Assembly: GCA_016294105.1 (NCBI GenBank)
Contig: JAEDCN010000002.1
Span: forward strand, 1-64,000
Origin: Treponema sp.
GTDB lineage: Bacteria; Spirochaetota; Spirochaetia; Treponematales; Treponemataceae
Direction of reading: 5' to 3'
Length of the DNA: 64,000 nucleotides
Below the pieces are notes generated by a model. The model had not been told where the DNA came from. It saw only the letters and a program-made list of their open reading frames with translations, and did no database searches. Position numbers and translations under genes: made by a program. Every line of letters begins with the position of its first letter. Position 1 is the first letter of the stretch. Positions 25,287 to 33,582 of the stretch are shown piece after piece.

Positions 25287-26567
25287 CTAGCTTTCCCGCT
25301 GATGTTTTCCCAGCAATGCGTACATGTTCCGCTTGTATCCTTCCACTCCTTCTTGGTCAAAGGGATTTACTTCGAGCAAAACACAGGAAAGATAGCAGAC
25401 AAAGAAAGAGTAATAGAAGAAATAGCCGATTACTTCAGGACAAATTGTGGTTTCCGCAATGAATTGGGTACAGGGAATGCCATCATTTTTATGAGCCTCC
25501 AGTGCTGCCTGATATACGGTTTCGTTCAAGGTTTGGAATTCCTTGTGGGAAAGATAGTCAAAGCCGTCAGAAACCTCTGGTGACTCAGGAATTACCAAGG
25601 GCTTGTTTGGATGAAAAAGCCTGAGATAGGTTTCTGCAATGCAACGGCGACCTTCCTGCACGTATTGTCCCACGGCATGTAAGTCATCTGAATACATAAA
25701 GCTCACAGGAAAAATTGCCTTTTCTGTCTTTCCTTCAGATTCTGCAAAAAGCTGCACCCACCAGCGTCCCAAATGGAGAAGATCTGGTTCAAAAAGCACC
25801 AAGCTTTCCAAGGTAAAATTCTTTTGGAAGAGTAGATTTCGTGTTACAGCGTAAATCACACCTTGATTTTTTTCTGGCTCTGTTGATTTTAGATAGCTTT
25901 CTGCTGTCTGTGCTCCGTGAAAAAGCCGATGGAGGTCAACTCCTGCTACTGCCATGGGCAGCAGTCCCACTGCCGACAGTACGGAAAAACGGCCTCCAAA
26001 GTTTTCTGGAAAATCTAGGAAATGATAACCATGGAGCTGGGCTAAATCAAAAAGCTGACCAGAGCCTCTGCTACCAGTTACAAAGACCCGCTTATGGTAT
26101 TCTGTACCATATTTTTTTTCCAAGGCTGTACGCAAAAGCCGAAAACTTATGCCCGGCTCCAGGGTATTAAAATCCTTAGCAATAACGTTGATAGCCACAT
26201 TTTCTTTTTCCACCAATTCCAAGGCTTCTTGCAAATGCATCTGACTCAAGCTGTCTCCTGCATAGCTTATGGTAACTGGTGATGAAATCTGATGGCTCAA
26301 AGCTTGGATTGCTGCCATGGAGCCACGACTGGAACCGCCAATGCCCACAACAATCAGGTGGGTGGCTATGGTTTTGATTTTTTCTGCTGCAGTAAGAATG
26401 GGAGCCAGATACTCATCCAGCTGGCTGGGAAGGGTAAACCAACCGAGCCTATTGATGTCGCCGATTTTTCCTTGCTGCACCTGGAGAATGGCTTCTTTTC
26501 TTTTGTTAATTTCACTCTGAATTTCTTCTGAGGAAAGTGGTAAAGCGTCTGTTCTTAGTTCAAGCAT
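25287..26567 (-). CDS. pgi: Glucose-6-phosphate isomerase
   Basis: A 426-residue enzyme, the short form seen in many Firmicutes and spirochaetes. Visible sites are LIVVGIGGSSRGSMAAIQAL (phosphate loop), FVTGSRGSG, PENFGGRFSVLSAVGLLPMA, DDLHAVGQYVQEG (catalytic His) and VNPFDQEGVEGYKRNMY (catalytic Lys). It interconverts glucose 6-phosphate and fructose 6-phosphate and feeds the phosphofructokinase encoded three genes later. First gene of the operon; AAGGA lies upstream of the ATG. Confidence 0.94.
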   Translation of the reverse strand: MLELRTDALPLSSEEIQSEINKRKEAILQVQQGKIGDINRLGWFTLPSQLDEYLAPILTAAEKIKTIATHLIVVGIGGSSRGSMAAIQALSHQISSPVTISYAGDSLSQMHLQEALELVEKENVAINVIAKDFNTLEPGISFRLLRTALEKKYGTEYHKRVFVTGSRGSGQLFDLAQLHGYHFLDFPENFGGRFSVLSAVGLLPMAVAGVDLHRLFHGAQTAESYLKSTEPEKNQGVIYAVTRNLLFQKNFTLESLVLFEPDLLHLGRWWVQLFAESEGKTEKAIFPVSFMYSDDLHAVGQYVQEGRRCIAETYLRLFHPNKPLVIPESPEVSDGFDYLSHKEFQTLNETVYQAALEAHKNDGIPCTQFIAETTICPEVIGYFFYYSFFVCYLSCVLLEVNPFDQEGVEGYKRNMYALLGKHQRES

Positions 26568-26597
26568 CCCAAATCCTTCTTGTTACAAAATAGTTAT

Positions 26598-26651
26598 AAA
26601 AAAGGGATGTCCCAAGCCACTGAAACCTTCAGGACTTAAAGAACATCCCAT
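26598..26651 (-). terminator. Terminator after the ABC importer binding-protein gene
   Basis: On the minus strand GGGATGT (near 26651) pairs with ACATCCC (near 26605) across a long loop that has its own small CTGAA/TTCAG stem; TTTTTT follows. Confidence 0.75.
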
Positions 26652-26673
26652 TTCTCACTCCGTTTAACGGAAC

Positions 26674-27807
26674 TTATTTTACAGTCTTGATTGCAGTTGT
26701 AATCAAGCTGTCATTGAAAGCCTTTTCAAAGGGCTTTACAGGGTTGCCTTCTGGTACGTTTCCAGTCTTGGAATCGTAGAGGGCCTTCATGTACTGGTAA
26801 CCACGACCAGTCTTTGCTGCAAACCATTCCTGATATTCAGCCTTTGTAGGAGCAACCAGGTTGGTGGGATCAAATGTTCCAGAGGGCTTCTGGGACAGTC
26901 TTTCACCAGCTCTCATGGCTTCGTCCAGGTTAGTGGCACGCCAAATAGCTGCTTCATACAAAGCGTTGATAAAGTTCTGGGCAACTTCAGGATTTTCAGC
27001 AATCCACTTGTCGCTGGCTACCCAAGTTGAAGGGAAGGACAGGTGGGGAGGGAAGTTTCCAACAGTTGTAGCAACCTTTTCTACGTTGTTGTTGGTGTTC
27101 AGGATGGTTACAGTTGCAGGAGAATATGCTGCAATAATGTCCATCTGTCCTGTAGCCATACCAGCAGGAAGGTTGGAATTCAATGTGTTGATTACGTCAA
27201 CCTTGTTAGCAGGATTGGAGTTAGGAGCAGTGTAGCCAGCCAAATAAGAAGAGGTTTCGCTAGAAATCCACAGCTTGTCGGCATCTGCCTTTCCTTCGTT
27301 TACCAAGTCAATCAAGTTCTTGAACCAACCACCAGGAGTTGTTCCAACTTCGATGTATACAGTGCGACCCTTCAAGCCATCAAAAATCTCATTGTTGTCG
27401 TACTTACCGTTCTTGTTTGCATCAGTGAAAATGCCCTTCTTTGCCAAAAGCATTTCAGCGTTACTTAAAACATCAAGGAAAACGAAAGAGAGGGAGTTTC
27501 CTGCTCCGTCGATGGGGTTCCAAGCAACACCAGCACCAATGTAACCAACATCAAGAGTGCGGTTATCGGCACGCATAGCAGTCATTTCTGCGGGGCCACT
27601 TTCAACGATAGTGAAGATAGGATCAATGCCATACTTTGCAAAGAATCCCTGCTCCTGAGCAACGGCGGCCAGAGGGGCTCCACCTTCATTTCCGTGAATA
27701 CCGATGCGAACCTTTGTCAAAGATGATCCGCTATCTTTTGAACCACCAGCAAAAACTACTGAAACAGCACAAAGCAAAGCCAGTGCTACCAAGGTAAATC
27801 TTTTCAT
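26674..27807 (-). CDS. ABC importer substrate-binding protein with EF-hand loop
   Basis: A 377-residue protein of the NrtA/SsuA/TauA superfamily. The signal sequence ends VVFAGGSKD with cleavage after Ala20 and no lipobox Cys. KVRIGIHGNEGGAPLAAVAQEQGFFAKYGIDPIF is the first lobe typical of the family. Residues 129-140 (DANKNGKYDNNE) are a complete canonical EF-hand calcium loop, D-x-N-x-N-G-x-x-D-x-x-E, inserted in that lobe. The ligand could be a sulfonate, nitrate, a pyrimidine or similar; the sequence does not settle it. It is the last gene of the permease-ATPase-binding protein operon. Confidence 0.85.
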   Translation of the reverse strand: MKRFTLVALALLCAVSVVFAGGSKDSGSSLTKVRIGIHGNEGGAPLAAVAQEQGFFAKYGIDPIFTIVESGPAEMTAMRADNRTLDVGYIGAGVAWNPIDGAGNSLSFVFLDVLSNAEMLLAKKGIFTDANKNGKYDNNEIFDGLKGRTVYIEVGTTPGGWFKNLIDLVNEGKADADKLWISSETSSYLAGYTAPNSNPANKVDVINTLNSNLPAGMATGQMDIIAAYSPATVTILNTNNNVEKVATTVGNFPPHLSFPSTWVASDKWIAENPEVAQNFINALYEAAIWRATNLDEAMRAGERLSQKPSGTFDPTNLVAPTKAEYQEWFAAKTGRGYQYMKALYDSKTGNVPEGNPVKPFEKAFNDSLITTAIKTVK

Positions 27808-27894
27808 TTACTCCTCCTTACATATATTCATTATATCAATTTTATGACAACTTTGTTACAAAAGCAAGTTTGCCATAGAATTGGTTTGTGCACC

Positions 27895-28695
27895 TTATTT
27901 AGGAATTTCCAGATACATCTTGTAAACGGTATCCCAAATGTAATTCTTCAGACGAATGAATTCGGGATCCATCTTTGAAGCCTGGGTGCGGGGGTAGGGT
28001 AAATCAATATCAATAATCTCTTTGATTTGTCCTGGTCGTGCACTCATGATAACAACACGTGTGGCCAAAAGAACAGCCTCGTCTACATCGTGGGTAATGA
28101 AGAAGGCTGTTTTCTTTTCATTTTGCCAGGTTTGTAGTAGATCTTCCTGGAGCTGGGCACGAGTTTGGGCATCCAAGGCTCCAAAGGGCTCGTCCATGAG
28201 CAAAACTTCTGGATTCAAGGCATAGCCACGGGCAATGGCTACACGCTGCTTCATTCCTCCTGACAGAGCCTTGGGATAGCTATCTTCAAAGCCAGTCAAA
28301 TTAACCATTTTGATGTAGCGTTCTGCCAGTTCCCGCTTTTCTTCTGCAGTATAGTTTGTACCATCCTTTTTTTTCTGGAATTTTAATCCGTATTCAATGT
28401 TTTTGCGGACGGTCATCCAAGGAAAGAGGGCATACTGCTGGAAAATAACTCCTCGGTCAGGGCCTGGTCCAATAATATCCTCACCGTGAATTGTAACGGA
28501 GCCTGAATCAAAGGGCTCCAAGCCTGCGATAATGTTCAACAAGGTGGTTTTTCCACAGCCAGAAGGCCCAACAACGCAGATAAATTCGTTTTCTTTAATA
28601 TCTAAATTCACTCCGTTTAAGGCCACTACATTTGGTCCAGCGTCTACCTTGTATTCCTTTCGTACACCATCTATCTTAATCAGTGTTTCTGCCAT
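27895..28695 (-). CDS. ABC importer ATPase (NrtD/SsuB/TauB family)
   Basis: A 266-residue ATPase. Walker A GPSGCGKTT, Q-loop FQQYALFPW, signature LSGGMKQR, Walker B VLLMDEPFGALD and switch FITHDVDEA are intact. The FPWMTVRKNIEYGL segment is typical of the nitrate/sulfonate/taurine importer group. It couples ATP hydrolysis to the permease encoded just upstream; 41 bp separate the two genes. Confidence 0.93.
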   Translation of the reverse strand: MAETLIKIDGVRKEYKVDAGPNVVALNGVNLDIKENEFICVVGPSGCGKTTLLNIIAGLEPFDSGSVTIHGEDIIGPGPDRGVIFQQYALFPWMTVRKNIEYGLKFQKKKDGTNYTAEEKRELAERYIKMVNLTGFEDSYPKALSGGMKQRVAIARGYALNPEVLLMDEPFGALDAQTRAQLQEDLLQTWQNEKKTAFFITHDVDEAVLLATRVVIMSARPGQIKEIIDIDLPYPRTQASKMDPEFIRLKNYIWDTVYKMYLEIPK

Positions 28696-28736
28696 TTTTT
28701 TCCTCCTCAGTGTGGTTCAAAGATCTGGATGTGCTA

Positions 28737-29546
28737 TTACTTCCACTTGGTAAGCTTCTTTTCAATGAGAAGCAGAATCTTGTCCAGAACAAAGCCGATG
28801 ATTCCAATAGTAATGATTCCCAAAAGAACGATGGCGGTATCCATGAATTGCTGGGCACCTTGAATTCGTGCACCCAGACCAAAAATAGTACCAGTTAATT
28901 CTGCAGCAATTAGGGTGGTTAATGAGGCTGCGATTCCCTGTCGGGCTCCAACCAAAATAAATGGGAAGGAAGCGGGAATCATAATGTCCAAAAAGAGATC
29001 CTTGTCGGTGGCTCCAAAGGTATAGGCTGCCTTTACCAAGGTTTTATCTACTTCTTTAATTCCCTGATAAATGGTTACTACCATAATAAGGAAGGCTGCA
29101 ATAAAAATAATTGTATACTTTGGTGCTTCACCCAATCCCATAGCCAAGATTACCAAGGGAATCAAGGCAATCGGTGGGATGGTGCGGAAAAACTGAATCC
29201 AAGGCTCCACCAAGTTACGTACCTTAGGATACCAACCCATTAAAAAGGCCACAGGAATGGAACAAACAAAGGCCAGTCCAAATCCAATGAGAACACGCTG
29301 TAGTGAAATACTAATATCCTTAAAATAACGACCGTCAGCTGCAATTTCAGAGAGCATGGCACGCCATACTTGCTTGGGGCTTGCCAAGAATGTATTGATG
29401 GTGGGAATCAAGGTAATAAGATACCAGAGGATAAATCCACCAATAATGGAAATTGTCATTAGGGTAAGTCTGGTCTTTTTGTTGCCGTCGCTAAAGTCCT
29501 TTAGTTTTCGCATTTTTTTTGGTGCGGGCGCACTTGTCTTTTCCAT
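28737..29546 (-). CDS. ABC importer permease (SsuC/TauC family)
   Basis: A 269-residue permease with six helices. The ATPase-docking EAA loop reads AAYTFGATDKDLFLDIMIPASFPFILVGARQGIAASLTTLIAAEL. The N-terminus (residues 1-28) is cytoplasmic and Lys-rich. First gene of the three-gene importer; transcription starts in the AT-rich gap shared with the divergent 29810 operon. Confidence 0.92.
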   Translation of the reverse strand: MEKTSAPAPKKMRKLKDFSDGNKKTRLTLMTISIIGGFILWYLITLIPTINTFLASPKQVWRAMLSEIAADGRYFKDISISLQRVLIGFGLAFVCSIPVAFLMGWYPKVRNLVEPWIQFFRTIPPIALIPLVILAMGLGEAPKYTIIFIAAFLIMVVTIYQGIKEVDKTLVKAAYTFGATDKDLFLDIMIPASFPFILVGARQGIAASLTTLIAAELTGTIFGLGARIQGAQQFMDTAIVLLGIITIGIIGFVLDKILLLIEKKLTKWK

Positions 29547-29646
29547 TTCAATAAACCTCCAAGCATCAATTTTATGGGATTATTTCTTTTCAGGTGTTAA
29601 TGAAGTCTACCCCTTCATTAATTTGATTATCACCCTAGAATTTGTT

Positions 29647-29703
29647 TTTGTAAAGGAAAAAATGAGAAAAAACTCAAAAAATTGCAAATTTTTTCTTTAC
29701 AAA
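29647..29703. promoter_or_regulatory. Long inverted repeat in the divergent promoter region
   Basis: TTTGTAAAG (29647-29655) and CTTTACAAA (29695-29703) are perfect inverted arms 39 bp apart, extended by A/T tracts. The 263-bp gap between the ABC operon (minus) and the TIM-like operon (plus) is very AT-rich. The arms could be paired operators; an RNA hairpin is also possible. Confidence 0.45.
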
Positions 29704-29763
29704 GGAAATATCACAGTATAAACTGAAAATGATAGATTTTGCGTGAAAATTAGCCGAAAATTT

Positions 29764-29780
29764 TTGCATAAATCATGCAA
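29764..29780 (+). promoter_or_regulatory. Small dyad upstream of the TIM-like gene
   Basis: TTGCAT-AAATC-ATGCAA is a perfect 6-bp inverted repeat followed by T6. It ends 29 bp before the ATG at 29810. Either an operator or a weak attenuator hairpin. Confidence 0.4.
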
Positions 29781-29809
29781 TTTTTTCAATAATCCTATAA
29801 GGAGCGTTT

Positions 29810-30700
29810 ATGAAGTATATTTTCCTGAATCTGAAGCGCTTTGACATTCAGCGGAATTTCGGTGGTGTGAATTCCCTGGTTTCACCTGCTGAATGGGGAA
29901 GCCATATTGCAGGTGAGCTGGAGGAAGGACTTGGTTCCTTGGTTGCAAAAGAAGGGCAGGAGCTTGGAGAGTATCAGTTTCCTGTATTCTTTCCTGAAGC
30001 ACATCTGATTCCTGCAGGACAGGCATTGGAAGCAAAGGCTGGCACTTCCGCTACGGCTCGTGTTCAGCTTGGTTGTCAAAGCATTTATAGTCAGGATGTG
30101 GAGGTAGGGGGCAATTTTGGTGCCTTTACTTCCCTTCGTACCGCTTCTGCCATGAAGCAGCTGAACTGCCAGTGGGTAATCATCGGTCACAGCGAGGAGC
30201 GGCGGGCAAAGGCTAGTGTTATGACTATGGCTGGTGCAGACCCAGATAAAGTTATTTCCGTACAGCATCAGCTTTTGAACAAGGAAATCCTGTGTGCCCA
30301 AAAGGCTGGATTAAAGGTGCTTTATTGTATTGGTGAATCTGCAGAAGATTTACCCCGCCGCCGTGAGGTGTTGCAGCGTCAGCTGGAAGAAGGATTGGCT
30401 GGGGTAGACACCGCCAATGTGGTGCTTGGTTACGAGCCTCTGTGGGCCATTGGTCCTGGAAAAACTCCTCCCACTGCAGAGCAGATTGCCCAGGTAACGG
30501 CAGAGGTTAAATCCCTGTGTCCCTGCCCAGTGGTGTATGGTGGCGGACTGAAAAAGGAAAATGCCCAGTCCATTGGCAGCATCAAGGAGCTGGACGGTGG
30601 TCTTATTGCTCTGACCCGTTTTACTGGTGACATTGGTTTTTATCCCCAGGAATATTTGGAGATTGTGTCCACCTATGTAAAGGGTGCTTGTGGTTGTTAA
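29810..30700 (+). CDS. Triosephosphate isomerase-like protein
   Basis: A 296-residue TIM-barrel protein, about 45 longer than usual TpiA. The catalytic trio is kept: Lys9 in NLK, His127 in IIGHSEERR and Glu209 in LGYEPLWAIGPGK. The phosphate-binding loops differ. Loop 7 is YGGGLKKEN (usual YGGSV) and loop 8 is DGGLIALTRF (usual DGALVGGASL), so the serine and double glycine that hold phosphate are lost. The enzyme chemistry may be kept with another substrate. It heads a four-gene operon with an ECF S component, a LarA-family protein and a flavin reductase. AAGGAG precedes the ATG. Confidence 0.8.
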   Translation: MKYIFLNLKRFDIQRNFGGVNSLVSPAEWGSHIAGELEEGLGSLVAKEGQELGEYQFPVFFPEAHLIPAGQALEAKAGTSATARVQLGCQSIYSQDVEVGGNFGAFTSLRTASAMKQLNCQWVIIGHSEERRAKASVMTMAGADPDKVISVQHQLLNKEILCAQKAGLKVLYCIGESAEDLPRRREVLQRQLEEGLAGVDTANVVLGYEPLWAIGPGKTPPTAEQIAQVTAEVKSLCPCPVVYGGGLKKENAQSIGSIKELDGGLIALTRFTGDIGFYPQEYLEIVSTYVKGACGC

Positions 30701-30766
30701 TCCCTTTTGCGGGTTACTATAATTTTTGAAAGAAACCTTTTGGTAGATTAAGAGGAGTGTAAGTTT

Positions 30767-31324
30767 ATGAAGCAAGAAAGAACAACAGCCGTTGCAGTAA
30801 AGGGAATGGCTTTGAGCCATCAGATGATTGCAGCAGCATTGGCCATTGTGGTAGCAGTAGCCTTGCCCCAGGTGTTCCATTTTATTGGAGCAATTTCTGG
30901 TTCCGGGACTGTACCTGGTAGCGTATTTTCTCCCATGCACTTGCCTGTAATTTTAGTGGGACTTTTGGCTGGTCCTTTAGCTGGTGGTTTGGCTGGATTG
31001 TTTTCTCCTGTAGTAAGCCATTTTATCAGCGGAATGCCCGGTGCCATGATGGTTCCTTTGATGATGGCAGAATTGGCTGGCTACGGCGTTATTGCAGGTC
31101 TTTTGTGCAATGTGAAGCTTCCTTGCATCCTGAAGGTACTCATTGCCCAGATTGGTGGACGCCTTGTGTATGCCGTAGCAATTCTGGTGGCAGTAAACGT
31201 TTTTGGCAAGACAAACTTTTCCGTTTCTTCAATTATTCCTTCTGTTATCGCTGGTCTTCCTGGCCTTATGCTGCAGTGGGCTTTTATTCCTCTCATCGTA
31301 TACCGCGTTAACGGACGCAAATGA
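30767..31324 (+). CDS. ECF transporter S component
   Basis: A 185-residue membrane protein with five to six helices. FSPMHLPVILVGLLAGPLAGGLAGLFSPVVSHFISGMP is a familiar S-component block in which the MH-P segment lines the substrate pocket. Vitamin-type substrate not identifiable. AGGAG lies upstream of the ATG, and the stop codon region overlaps an ATG of the next frame. Energising A and T components must come from elsewhere. Confidence 0.75.
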   Translation: MKQERTTAVAVKGMALSHQMIAAALAIVVAVALPQVFHFIGAISGSGTVPGSVFSPMHLPVILVGLLAGPLAGGLAGLFSPVVSHFISGMPGAMMVPLMMAELAGYGVIAGLLCNVKLPCILKVLIAQIGGRLVYAVAILVAVNVFGKTNFSVSSIIPSVIAGLPGLMLQWAFIPLIVYRVNGRK

Positions 31325-31335
31325 AGGAGCCGAGT

Positions 31336-32817
31336 ATGAAACTTTCCTTTGAATACGGCCATGGCATGATGGATGCCCAGCTTCCTGATAATACCGACAT
31401 CTTTATTCCCGGCGAAACAGTGGAAGATCCTCCCTGTATTCCAGAGTCTGAATTGGAGGAACGAACCCTCCAGTCCTTGCGGAATCCCATTGGCATGGAG
31501 CCCCTTTCCAAGCTGGCTAAAAAAGGCTCCAAGGTTACCATCGTATTCCCAGACCGCGTAAAGGGCGGTGAGCAGGCTACTTCCCACAGAAAAATTTCCA
31601 TCAAGCTAGTGCTGCAGGAATTGTATGCCGCTGGGGTGGAAAAAAAGGACATCCTGCTGATTTGCTCCAACGGTCTTCATCGTAAAAATACTGAACAAGA
31701 AATTCTTGGAGTGTTGGGGCGGGAGCTTTTTGACGAGTTCTGGCATTGCGGTCAAATTATCAATCATGATAGCGAAGACTACGACCATCTGGTGGATTTA
31801 GGTACTACCCAGCGTGGGGATCCCGTTCTCATGAACAAGTACGTGTATGAAAGCGACGTGGCAATTCTGATTGGTCACGTTCAGGGCAACCCCTATGGTG
31901 GGTATTCTGGTGGCTATAAGCATTGTGCCACAGGAATCACTCACTGGCGTTCCATTGCCTCCCACCACGTTCCCAGCGTCATGCACCGCAAGGACTTTAC
32001 TCCTGTGAGCAGCACCTCCCTCATGCGCACCAAGTTCGATGAAATTGGCCAGCACATGGAAGCTGCTATGGGAAAAAAATTCTTCTGCTGTGATGCGGTG
32101 CTAGATACCAAATCCCGCCAGATTGAAATCTTCTCTGGTTATGCTGGAGAGATGCAGCCCCTTTCCTGGAAGGTGGCCGACAAGCGAACCTATGTTCATT
32201 TTGCAGAGAAAAAATACGACGTTCTGGTGTTTGGTATGCCCCAGTTCTTCCACTACGGCGAGGGAATGGGTACCAATCCCATTATGCTGATGCAGGCCCT
32301 TTCTGCTCAGGTTATCCGTCACAAGCGCATTATGAGTGACCGATGCGTTATCATTTGTTCCTCCATCTGCAACGGCTACTTCCACGATGAGCTGTGGCCC
32401 TATACTCGCCAGATGTACGATATGTTCCAGAAGGACTACATGAATACCCTTCCAGACATGAACCGCTATGGTGAGTATTTTGCCACCAACGAGGAGTATA
32501 TTCGTCAGTATCGCTACTGCAATGCCTTCCATCCCTTCCACGGTTTTTCCATGATTTCCTGCGGTCATATTGCGGAGATGAATACCTCTGCCATCTACAT
32601 TGTAGGTGCCCAGGAGCCTGGAATTGCCAGAGGCATGGGGCTTAAAACTCGTGCCACCTTTGAAGAGGCACTGGAAGATGCCAAGAAAAAATATGTGGGG
32701 GACAATCCCAATATTTTGGCCCTGCCTAGAGCCTTCAAGACTGCGGCAGTGCACCTGTGTATGAAGAATGGTACTCCCGAAGCTATTACCCTTCCTAACC
32801 ATCCCTGCTGCGGCTAG
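31336..32817 (+). CDS. LarA-family (DUF2088) nickel-dependent racemase-like protein
   Basis: A 493-residue protein. The ATG at 31336 has AAGGAG six bases upstream; an ATG at 31321 overlaps the previous stop but lacks a ribosome site. LarA ligands are recognisable: His115 in SNGLHRKN, His181 in LIGHVQGNPYGGY, and Lys195 in SGGYKHCATG, which in LarA carries the nickel-pincer cofactor; His210/211 is in the expected region of the fourth ligand. It is about 70 residues longer than lactate racemase, and the C-terminal half diverges, ending HPCCG. It is therefore probably a hydroxy-acid racemase or epimerase with another substrate. No larBCE cofactor genes are nearby. Confidence 0.85.
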   Translation: MKLSFEYGHGMMDAQLPDNTDIFIPGETVEDPPCIPESELEERTLQSLRNPIGMEPLSKLAKKGSKVTIVFPDRVKGGEQATSHRKISIKLVLQELYAAGVEKKDILLICSNGLHRKNTEQEILGVLGRELFDEFWHCGQIINHDSEDYDHLVDLGTTQRGDPVLMNKYVYESDVAILIGHVQGNPYGGYSGGYKHCATGITHWRSIASHHVPSVMHRKDFTPVSSTSLMRTKFDEIGQHMEAAMGKKFFCCDAVLDTKSRQIEIFSGYAGEMQPLSWKVADKRTYVHFAEKKYDVLVFGMPQFFHYGEGMGTNPIMLMQALSAQVIRHKRIMSDRCVIICSSICNGYFHDELWPYTRQMYDMFQKDYMNTLPDMNRYGEYFATNEEYIRQYRYCNAFHPFHGFSMISCGHIAEMNTSAIYIVGAQEPGIARGMGLKTRATFEEALEDAKKKYVGDNPNILALPRAFKTAAVHLCMKNGTPEAITLPNHPCCG

Positions 32818-32854
32818 TATTGCAGTGAAGGGCTCCAAGGAGTATTATTATAGT

Positions 32855-33361
32855 ATGAATACATTCAAAACAATTAAACCAGAAGAATTATCTGAAAATG
32901 CCTTTTCCACCATCGGAAAGGATTGGATGCTGATTACTGCCGAGGTTGATGGCAAGGTAAATACTATGACTGCTTCTTGGGGTGGCCTGGGAGTGATGTG
33001 GAATAAAGATGTGGCCTACATCTTCATCCGTCCCCAGCGGTACACAAAGGAATTTGTAGATGGTTCTTCCCATCTTTCCCTTAGTGTACTGAAGGAGGGC
33101 TTTCGCAAGGAATTAACCTATCTTGGTACCGTTTCTGGCCGTGATGAGGCAAAGATTGCAAAGGCAGGACTTACTATCTGTCATGAAGATGGTGTGCCCT
33201 ATTTTGACCAGTCCAAGCTAGTGCTGATTTGCCGAAAGCTTTTTGCCCAGCAGCTTGATCCCAGTTGCTTCGTAGACAAAGATATTGAGCCTAAGATGTA
33301 TCCCAACAAGGATTATCACTTCATGTATGTCTGCGAAGTGGAAAAGATCATGATAAAGTAG
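32855..33361 (+). CDS. Flavin reductase-like (flavoredoxin family) protein
   Basis: A 168-residue FMN-binding split-barrel protein. VDGKVNTMTASWGGLGVMWNKDVAYIFIRPQRYTKEFVDG is the flavin-binding block, and FRKELTYLGTVSGRDEAKIAKAGL follows. The family binds FMN and transfers electrons or reduces small substrates. AAGGAG lies 12 bases before the ATG. It is the last gene of the TIM-like/ECF/LarA-like operon; a role in reducing the racemase substrate or maintaining its cofactor is speculation. Confidence 0.8.
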   Translation: MNTFKTIKPEELSENAFSTIGKDWMLITAEVDGKVNTMTASWGGLGVMWNKDVAYIFIRPQRYTKEFVDGSSHLSLSVLKEGFRKELTYLGTVSGRDEAKIAKAGLTICHEDGVPYFDQSKLVLICRKLFAQQLDPSCFVDKDIEPKMYPNKDYHFMYVCEVEKIMIK

Positions 33362-33375
33362 CAATAGTTTTAATC

Positions 33376-33394
33376 AAGGGGGGCTTGCCCCCTT
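33376..33394 (+). terminator. Hairpin after the flavin reductase gene
   Basis: AAGGGGG and CCCCCTT form a strong short stem. The following sequence is TGACTTTATG, not a clean T-run, so termination may be partial. Confidence 0.55.
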
Positions 33395-33483
33395 TGACTT
33401 TATGCTGTTCTCAAAACTAGGATGTAAGTCACTACTAATTAAATTTGATTGATTACAGATTTGAAAATATTTTCATTTTTTTC

Positions 33484-33512
33484 TTGCAATTTTAAACAAG
33501 CAATGATAGACT
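33484..33512 (+). promoter_or_regulatory. Promoter of etfB-etfA-acd
   Basis: TTGCAA (33484-33489), 17 bp, TAGACT (33507-33512) with TGA just before the -10. A perfect 12-bp palindrome GAAAATATTTTC at 33463-33474 lies 9 bp upstream of the -35 and may be an activator or repressor site. Confidence 0.55.
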
Positions 33513-33582
33513 GGTAAAAGACATTATTACTGTTTCTTCGTGAATATTTCGAGTGAATCGCAAATATAGGAGGTAAGAAGAT

